Source: Desulfobulbaceae bacterium (lineage in GTDB: Bacteria; Desulfobacterota; Desulfobulbia; Desulfobulbales; SURF-16). Taken from it: DNA of 64,000 nt. Shown here one piece after another: positions 59,129 through 64,000 of the stretch. Positions within the stretch are counted from its first letter, which is position 1; every line of letters begins with the position of its first letter. The stretch is taken from NCBI GenBank assembly GCA_023230525.1, contig JALNXE010000008.1, forward strand, positions 1 to 64,000. The letters are read 5' to 3'. Both the position numbers and the translations under genes were made by a program. The notes under the pieces were generated by a model. It did not search any database, was not told the DNA's origin, and saw only the letters and a list, made by a program, of their open reading frames with translations.

Positions 59129-60045
59129 AAGTATCATTTGTTATCGCCGTTTATCACAATGAGGGAGCACTCTCCAAAACGCACGAAAAGATCCGGTCTG
59201 TTTTTTTAAGTGAGCTCGCCCAGCACGATTACGAAATCATTTTTGTGGATGATGGATCGAAGGATGGCTCTTTGGCGGAGATACTATACCTGCGGGAGAA
59301 AGACAACCGAGTCAAGGTGATTACTTTTACTCGAAATTTCGGGCAAATGGCGGCCATGCTGGCCGGATTCAAGGAGGCCACGGGGGATGCGATTATCAAC
59401 ATTTCGGCGGATATGCAAGATCCGGTGGAGTTGATTCCTCTTATGGTGGAAAAGTGGCAAACAGGTTCCGAAATCGTAATTTGCTTCCGGACGGATCGCT
59501 CGGATACGTTGACGGCAAAACTGTTCTCGCGCGTTGCCTACGGGGTGTTGCGTATGTCGCATCCGCAAATACCGCCTGGCGGTTTCGATTTTGTTTTGAT
59601 GGATCGAAAGGTTATGGACGCTTTCAATGCAATCGATGTGCGACACCGTTATTTTCAGGGCGATTTGTTATGGACTGGATACCGCACCAGTTTCATCCCG
59701 TATGTCCGTCAGAAGAGAACGATTGGGAAATCTCAATACAACTTTGGGAAGAAGCTCAAAAACTTTCTGGATGCGGTGCTGGATGCCTCCTATCTGCCAA
59801 TCAGGTTTATTTCCCTTATTGGTATCATCACTTCAGCCCTGGGAATGCTGTATAGCGCCACGATCGTCATTAGCTGGCTGCGCGGCGAGACGCCGTTCCA
59901 GGGTTGGGCGCCGCTTATGATTGTAATCCTGTTGGTGGGGGGGCTGATCATGGTGATGCTTGGCGTGATCGGAGAGTATGTCTGGCGTATCAATGAAGAG
60001 GTGCGGAAGAGGCCAAATTATGTTGTCAGAGATAAATATTTATGA
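59125..60045 (+). CDS. Family 2 glycosyltransferase, GtrB/DPM1-like
   Basis: 306 residues. The GT-A domain has FVDDGSKDGSLAEI, FTRNFGQMAAMLAG, and the metal-site region ISADMQDPVELIP. Two C-terminal membrane helices follow (about 230-256 and 266-290), then a short tail ending KRPNYVVRDKYL. This is the layout of enzymes that load a sugar on undecaprenyl phosphate. Together with the GtrA-like and GT-C-like genes downstream it resembles a gtr-type glycan modification set. It overlaps both neighbours by 4 bases. Confidence 0.92.
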   Translation: MKVSFVIAVYHNEGALSKTHEKIRSVFLSELAQHDYEIIFVDDGSKDGSLAEILYLREKDNRVKVITFTRNFGQMAAMLAGFKEATGDAIINISADMQDPVELIPLMVEKWQTGSEIVICFRTDRSDTLTAKLFSRVAYGVLRMSHPQIPPGGFDFVLMDRKVMDAFNAIDVRHRYFQGDLLWTGYRTSFIPYVRQKRTIGKSQYNFGKKLKNFLDAVLDASYLPIRFISLIGIITSALGMLYSATIVISWLRGETPFQGWAPLMIVILLVGGLIMVMLGVIGEYVWRINEEVRKRPNYVVRDKYL

Positions 60046-60875
60046 ACGACAACCTGCAATACACGGTGGTCGAGGGCATTAAGTGTTTTAGCCCTGAAGT
60101 GGCCAGCACCTATACGGATTATCCGGATAGCGGTTTCGATTTGACGGACAAGAACGCCGAGAGCAGCTTTTGGGTGAGTTCCAGAAACCGTTTATTCAAA
60201 AGCATGATTCAACGGTATCTGTTGCCTACAAGGAAGACGAAATTTCTGGAAATAGGTTGCGGCACAGGCGATTTTATCCGGCAAATTGTTGAGAACAAAA
60301 GGTTAGAGATAACGGGATCGGAGATTTATCTGAAAGGACTCCAGTACGCCAAGAAGAATCTGCCCAATGTCGACTTCATACAACTTGATGTCACTCAAGG
60401 GAGTATTGGTGAGCAGTTTGATATGATTGCTGCGTTTGATGTCATTGAGCACATTGAGAATGATGCGGCTGCGTTAGAAAATATTTACCAGATGCTCAGC
60501 AAGGATGGCGTTTTGCTTATAAGTGTTCCTCAACATAATTTTCTGTGGAGCAGGCTTGATGAAATTGTGAAGCACAAGCGCAGATATTCTAGGCGGGAGC
60601 TAGAGGCCAAGCTTGAAAAAAAAGGTTTTGAGATCAACTATGCAACCTCGTTTCTTTTCACCCTGTTTCCGTTGATGTTAGTTCGCAGATTATTGGACAA
60701 AGGGGACGATCGTTCCCATTCTTCAGAGGCAGCGCTTGAAAAGCGGGTCAAGTTTCCCTGGGTAGTAAATTGTGCATTTGATCAATTCATGCGCATCGAT
60801 GAGATGCTTATCAATCGCGGTTTTTCACTTCCTTTCGGCGGGACGCTTCTGATAGCGGCTCGAAAACGTTTATAG
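60042..60875 (+). CDS. Class I SAM methyltransferase
   Basis: 277 residues with motif I FLEIGCGTGDFIRQI, acidic residue in ITGSEIYLKGLQYAKKNLP, motif post II MIAAFDVIEHIENDAA and LISVPQHNFLWSRLDE. The C-terminal part has a hydrophobic stretch (SFLFTLFPLMLVRRLL), suggesting membrane association. Its place between a lipid-sugar synthase and a GtrA flippase suggests that it methylates the lipid-linked sugar (inference). Confidence 0.88.
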   Translation: MNDNLQYTVVEGIKCFSPEVASTYTDYPDSGFDLTDKNAESSFWVSSRNRLFKSMIQRYLLPTRKTKFLEIGCGTGDFIRQIVENKRLEITGSEIYLKGLQYAKKNLPNVDFIQLDVTQGSIGEQFDMIAAFDVIEHIENDAAALENIYQMLSKDGVLLISVPQHNFLWSRLDEIVKHKRRYSRRELEAKLEKKGFEINYATSFLFTLFPLMLVRRLLDKGDDRSHSSEAALEKRVKFPWVVNCAFDQFMRIDEMLINRGFSLPFGGTLLIAARKRL

Positions 60876-60913
60876 ACATCGCTCGGCCTAGCCGCAGGTT
60901 GCGTTTACAAAAA

Positions 60914-61339
60914 ATGCATAAATTTAAAATCGAAGTAACCAAGTTCACAGTCGTTGGTGCGGCTAATTTTGTGCTGACGTTCCTCGTGTTCACCACTATG
61001 CTTAAGGTGATGGGAGTGAATTACCAGCTCTCATTAACTACTGCGTGGTTGGTTGGCATGTTATTTTCTTACATTTTGAATTTCAGTTGGGTGTTTAAGC
61101 CAGAGGCGAAAATTCAGTTTAGGTCTCGTTTCATTAAATTCTTTCTGTCCGGATTATTATCAGTAGTACTGAACTTGTTAGCACTTAGTTTTATCGTCGA
61201 GAGTACGGGCATTGATCCGTTTTACACGCAGATTGCATTAATGCCGGGTGTTGTTGGTTTCAATTTCGCTACGGCAAAATTCTGGTCATTAAAACCCATC
61301 AATTCGACAGTTGCGGAACCCACTAATTCCCAAAGTTAA
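60914..61339 (+). CDS. GtrA-like membrane protein
   Basis: About 141 residues with four predicted membrane helices (FTVVGAANFVLTFLVFTTML; TTAWLVGMLFSYILNFSWVF; FFLSGLLSVVLNLLALSFIV; ALMPGVVGFNFATAKFWSL). The NF.WVF motif after the second helix is typical of the GtrA family, thought to flip lipid-linked sugars to the periplasm. Start is uncertain: ATG 60914 is used here, and TTG 60899 is in frame; neither has a strong Shine-Dalgarno site. Confidence 0.88.
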   Translation: MHKFKIEVTKFTVVGAANFVLTFLVFTTMLKVMGVNYQLSLTTAWLVGMLFSYILNFSWVFKPEAKIQFRSRFIKFFLSGLLSVVLNLLALSFIVESTGIDPFYTQIALMPGVVGFNFATAKFWSLKPINSTVAEPTNSQS

Positions 61340-61372
61340 AAATCATTTTTTGATTGCCTAAAATAAAAGATA

Positions 61373-63844
61373 GTGGACAGAAATTTCCAAACAATAATGA
61401 GAAGTAAGACTTTTAAGGCGACCATTGAGGTGCTGTTGGTCATAGTCTTCATGAGCACGGCATTTATCATGGCGATGAATTATCTACAGCAATATCGCTT
61501 AGCTGGCAATGAACCTTTTTTTTATCAGGAGATGTTCGAACCTGCGGTCATGATGGCATGTGGCCATGATTTTGGTGTTGAGAAGGAACGTACGAGTGAA
61601 GCATTGACGCAATTTTTGAAATTAGAGAGGCAGTCATTTAACTGCGCAGATTTACCGAATAGTCCTGATCTCATGACCAGCACAAGCCATGGAGCCTGGC
61701 TCTACATGCTTTCAGCCTCAGCGTTTGTATGGAAGTTCAGTGGAGGAATTAACTGGGCTACATTGGACGTGTTACCCTCGATTTTTTTTGCTCTTTCGAT
61801 CGCCTCAATCTATGGATTATTCCGCCTCGCCGGTGGGCTGATTTCGGCTTCTTTTGGGGTGATAGCTGTTCTTGTTTCAAACCAGTATCTTACGTACCTG
61901 CCATTCCTGCGCGACTATAGCAAAGCACCATTCATCCTTCTTGCCATGTTGTTATTAATGTGGCTTGTTGCCAAAACACAAAGTTTCCGAGCGCAGATCG
62001 TTCTTTCTCTATTGATGGGCATCGTTATTGGAATTGGCTATGGATTCAGGCCGGATATCCTCATTATGCTGCCGCCTGTTGTTATCGGAATAGTTATTTT
62101 CATTCGCTCAATGCGATTAAGTGATCTTTGGCGTAAGATGTCTCTTGTTGCGATTGTTATGTCAGCATTTATCATTTCAGCATTAGCAATTCTAAATTCA
62201 GCAAAAGAATCGGGGAGTGGCATTTATCATTTTCCAATTCTTGGTTTTGGGACAGAATTCACCAGGCAAATGGGAGTGGTCGGGTCCTTGTATGAATGGG
62301 TTTATCAGTTCAACGACCAGCTAGTTTATGCGATGGTTACCTCACACGGCATCCGTAATTTTGGTGTGAAAAGTGTTGGTTATTGCACGCCGGATTATGA
62401 CAAATTTTCTGGTGATTTGTATCAGTCGTTGGTCATGACTTTTCCTGCTGATATGATGACGCGTGCAACAGCGTCGGTGTTGCAGGTGCTGCATACTTTT
62501 AATTTTTCATGCTTAGTGGTATTCGCTTCCTTGTTCTTTCTTGTTGCTGCCAGGCCGAGAATTGGGCTGTTTTCAGGTTTTCTGGTTTTTTATCTTGCCG
62601 GGTACCCGGCCATACAATTTCATCCAAGGCATTTTTTTCATCTTTATTTTATCCCGATCATGGCGGCAATTTTTCTTTTACAGCAAGCATATGATCATCG
62701 CAGCGGTATATTAAGGATGCTCCGATTAGAGCCCTGCAGTTGGAGAAAAGCATTGCAGGCAGCAGGAAAAGCAGGACTGATTTTCCTTGCTGTAGGGGGT
62801 GGAGCGACGGTACTTGTTATGATCGCCAGGCAATATCAGGTTCGACAGGTTTCGCAGCTCATTGAATCGTATGCCAGCGATGATGTTTGGCATAACATGT
62901 CAATGGTACATAACAGCGAACACCCCGAGATGCTCTCCTTCCCTATTACTATATCAGACGATCAGGGTGAGGGAACAGCACGGGAGGGCGTTTTGATGGA
63001 TTCAGCCATGATCCGTTTACGCTTTAATAATTTTCACTGTTTGTCTGAGAATAATTCCGTGACAGTATCTTATTCATATTCAGCACCTTATGTCAATTTT
63101 ACCCACTCTATTGATTTAATGCCTTTTGTGACAACGGATGAATCTTTAGAAGTTTATATACCTATTTACCGTGATTCCGCCCATACCCGCTCGGGCTTAC
63201 CCTATTATTTTGAGCCACAACGGGTAGAGGTTCCTGCTGAAATGCTTCAGTGTAGTGATGGAATAGAGGCCGCGGTCGGTAGACCAAAACAACGACTCTG
63301 GCTAGAGTTTGTTCTTCCGCAAGATTGGCGTAAGCATCCTCTATACCAGCAAATCGGCGAACCGCCACTTCCTCCCGGAAAACCATATCTTCGCTATCCT
63401 GATGATTTGTCACTCTCTTTCCAACAAGCCAAGGCTTTGTTGGCGAATCTCGAACCCGCTGCCGGGCAGCAACTAGAGTCTCTGGCGAACATTGTATCCG
63501 TTGTTGAAGGAGAGATCGTGGTGGATGGAAAAGCGCATACTCCCTACTCCTACTTGTTCCAGTTACCCGCCGAGAAACTTGTATCACCCCGGGTTTTTTT
63601 AATTGAGGGTGAGCTGTTCAAAGGTGGACTGACTGTCGGCATGATCAAAGACGACCTGTGGGCGAGCCAGATCAATATCACAGGCTACGGGAAATTTCTT
63701 GTTGCCATTGAGCATTCGCAGGGGCTTTATATTCCGACGATTGCCAATAATGTACCATCCCATCCTTCGAATCATTTCGTGATTCGAAGGATGGGATGGC
63801 TCGATTCAAGTAGATATCAATCAAAAGCGGTTCATGAAAATTGA
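61373..63844 (+). CDS. Polytopic GT-C-like membrane protein with C-terminal shared module
   Basis: 823 residues. About 10-12 membrane helices lie between about 17 and 488, with a first large outside loop (about 40-110) and the stretch LPFLRDYSKAPFILLAMLLL, as seen in polytopic GT-C-type sugar transferases. About 489-823 is outside the membrane; its last ~100 residues (from about 724, YSYLFQ...IEGELFKGGLTVGMI...GKFLVAIE) match the module found in three cytosolic proteins of this locus. It probably transfers the sugar flipped by the GtrA-like protein. GTG 61373 is used as start; ATG 61397 is possible. DNA is clearly AT-richer than the first half of the locus. Confidence 0.8.
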   Translation: MDRNFQTIMRSKTFKATIEVLLVIVFMSTAFIMAMNYLQQYRLAGNEPFFYQEMFEPAVMMACGHDFGVEKERTSEALTQFLKLERQSFNCADLPNSPDLMTSTSHGAWLYMLSASAFVWKFSGGINWATLDVLPSIFFALSIASIYGLFRLAGGLISASFGVIAVLVSNQYLTYLPFLRDYSKAPFILLAMLLLMWLVAKTQSFRAQIVLSLLMGIVIGIGYGFRPDILIMLPPVVIGIVIFIRSMRLSDLWRKMSLVAIVMSAFIISALAILNSAKESGSGIYHFPILGFGTEFTRQMGVVGSLYEWVYQFNDQLVYAMVTSHGIRNFGVKSVGYCTPDYDKFSGDLYQSLVMTFPADMMTRATASVLQVLHTFNFSCLVVFASLFFLVAARPRIGLFSGFLVFYLAGYPAIQFHPRHFFHLYFIPIMAAIFLLQQAYDHRSGILRMLRLEPCSWRKALQAAGKAGLIFLAVGGGATVLVMIARQYQVRQVSQLIESYASDDVWHNMSMVHNSEHPEMLSFPITISDDQGEGTAREGVLMDSAMIRLRFNNFHCLSENNSVTVSYSYSAPYVNFTHSIDLMPFVTTDESLEVYIPIYRDSAHTRSGLPYYFEPQRVEVPAEMLQCSDGIEAAVGRPKQRLWLEFVLPQDWRKHPLYQQIGEPPLPPGKPYLRYPDDLSLSFQQAKALLANLEPAAGQQLESLANIVSVVEGEIVVDGKAHTPYSYLFQLPAEKLVSPRVFLIEGELFKGGLTVGMIKDDLWASQINITGYGKFLVAIEHSQGLYIPTIANNVPSHPSNHFVIRRMGWLDSSRYQSKAVHEN
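63755..63799. repeat. Perfect 20-base-arm inverted repeat inside the coding region
   Basis: Bases 63755-63774 and 63780-63799 are exact reverse complements separated by 5 bases. They begin CCATCCCATCC and end GGATGGGATGG. The hairpin lies within the last 30 codons of the GT-C-like gene, about 43 bases before its stop. No T-run follows, so it is not a standard terminator. Confidence 0.9.
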
Positions 63845-64000
63845 ATTAATTCATAGAATCAGGAGAGGTGTGCGTAAACCACCAAGCGTTATTGCGCGAC
63901 GGATTTTGCATGAGTTTCACAAAATAACGGATCATTATCAGGCATCGCAAAGAGAAAAAAGCTGGAATGGAACTAAACTGGCTCATAATATCGGAGTCAG
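63834..64000 (+). CDS. N-terminal fragment, heparinase II/III-like (runs off window)
   Basis: An open frame starts at ATG 63834, overlaps the previous gene by 11 bases and is open to the window end (55 residues). The start IHRIRRGVRKPPSVIARRIL resembles the N-terminus of heparinase II/III-type proteins in polysaccharide loci. With only 55 residues, the family is tentative, but the overlap and continuous frame support a real gene of the same operon. Confidence 0.55.
   Translation, partial: MKIELIHRIRRGVRKPPSVIARRILHEFHKITDHYQASQREKSWNGTKLAHNIGV

Noticed and set aside
1..64000. CRISPR arrays, tRNA or rRNA genes, insertion sequences with transposases, prophage genes
   Set aside because: I looked for regular spaced repeats, tRNA-like cloverleaf segments, rRNA signatures and transposase or integrase motifs and found none that I could support.

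Overview
The window reads as chromosome of a Gram-negative, motile bacterium with fairly GC-rich DNA. Gene content points to a Desulfobacterota/deltaproteobacterium-like relative: chemoreceptors with cysteine-bearing PAS domains, a Kdp locus run by KinB/AlgB-like two-component proteins with a sigma-54 activator, scattered small palindromic repeats, and a very large ABC-transporter-type polysaccharide locus. This placement is inference from gene content; no rRNA or other marker lies in the window.

Region 1 (1-6.6 kb): chemotaxis. The 3' end of one chemoreceptor is followed by a full-length paralogue with a duplicated HAMP-PAS unit, then cheR-cheD-cheB as an overlapping operon.

Region 2 (6.6-10.2 kb): two repeat-rich spacers around a thiamine-diphosphate enzyme (acetolactate-synthase-like) and an aldehyde dehydrogenase.

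Region 3 (10.2-22.1 kb, minus strand): a potassium locus. In transcription order: an AlgB-like sigma-54 activator, a KinB-like kinase, a 27-residue membrane peptide, kdpF, kdpA, kdpB, kdpC, a short KdpD lacking its kinase half, a second KinB-like kinase, and a receiver-TPR regulator with no DNA-binding domain. There is no OmpR-type KdpE. A good -24/-12 promoter lies just upstream of the first kinase and could drive the whole unit.

Region 4 (22.3-30.1 kb): glucose metabolism. gnd, zwf, a GH15 glucan hydrolase and glucokinase make a path from glucan to glucose, glucose-6-phosphate and the oxidative pentose phosphate route. A TVP38-family membrane protein and a disulfide flavoprotein reductase follow. 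An intrinsic terminator ends this unit.

Region 5 (30.4-64 kb, all plus strand): a polysaccharide locus that runs off the window. It opens with a strong sigma-70-like promoter, an ops/JUMPstart-like element and a ~450-nt leader. It encodes two bi-domain oxidoreductases, a GT4-methyltransferase fusion, a heparinase II/III-like protein, a Wzm/Wzt exporter, two asparagine-synthase-like amidotransferases, a transglutaminase-like membrane protein, a DegT aminotransferase, a WbqC-like protein, two five-bladed-propeller glycosidase-like proteins, a GNAT-methyltransferase fusion, and a GtrB/methyltransferase/GtrA/GT-C-like modification set. No Wzx/Wzy is seen, so export is probably ABC-dependent. The content suggests a glycan with amidated uronic acids and an acylated amino sugar (inference).

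The most unusual signal is a ~90-residue module that recurs five times in four otherwise unrelated proteins of this locus: inserted in the second oxidoreductase, at the N-terminus of an FG-GAP protein, twice in a beta-propeller protein, and at the C-terminus of the GT-C-like membrane protein.
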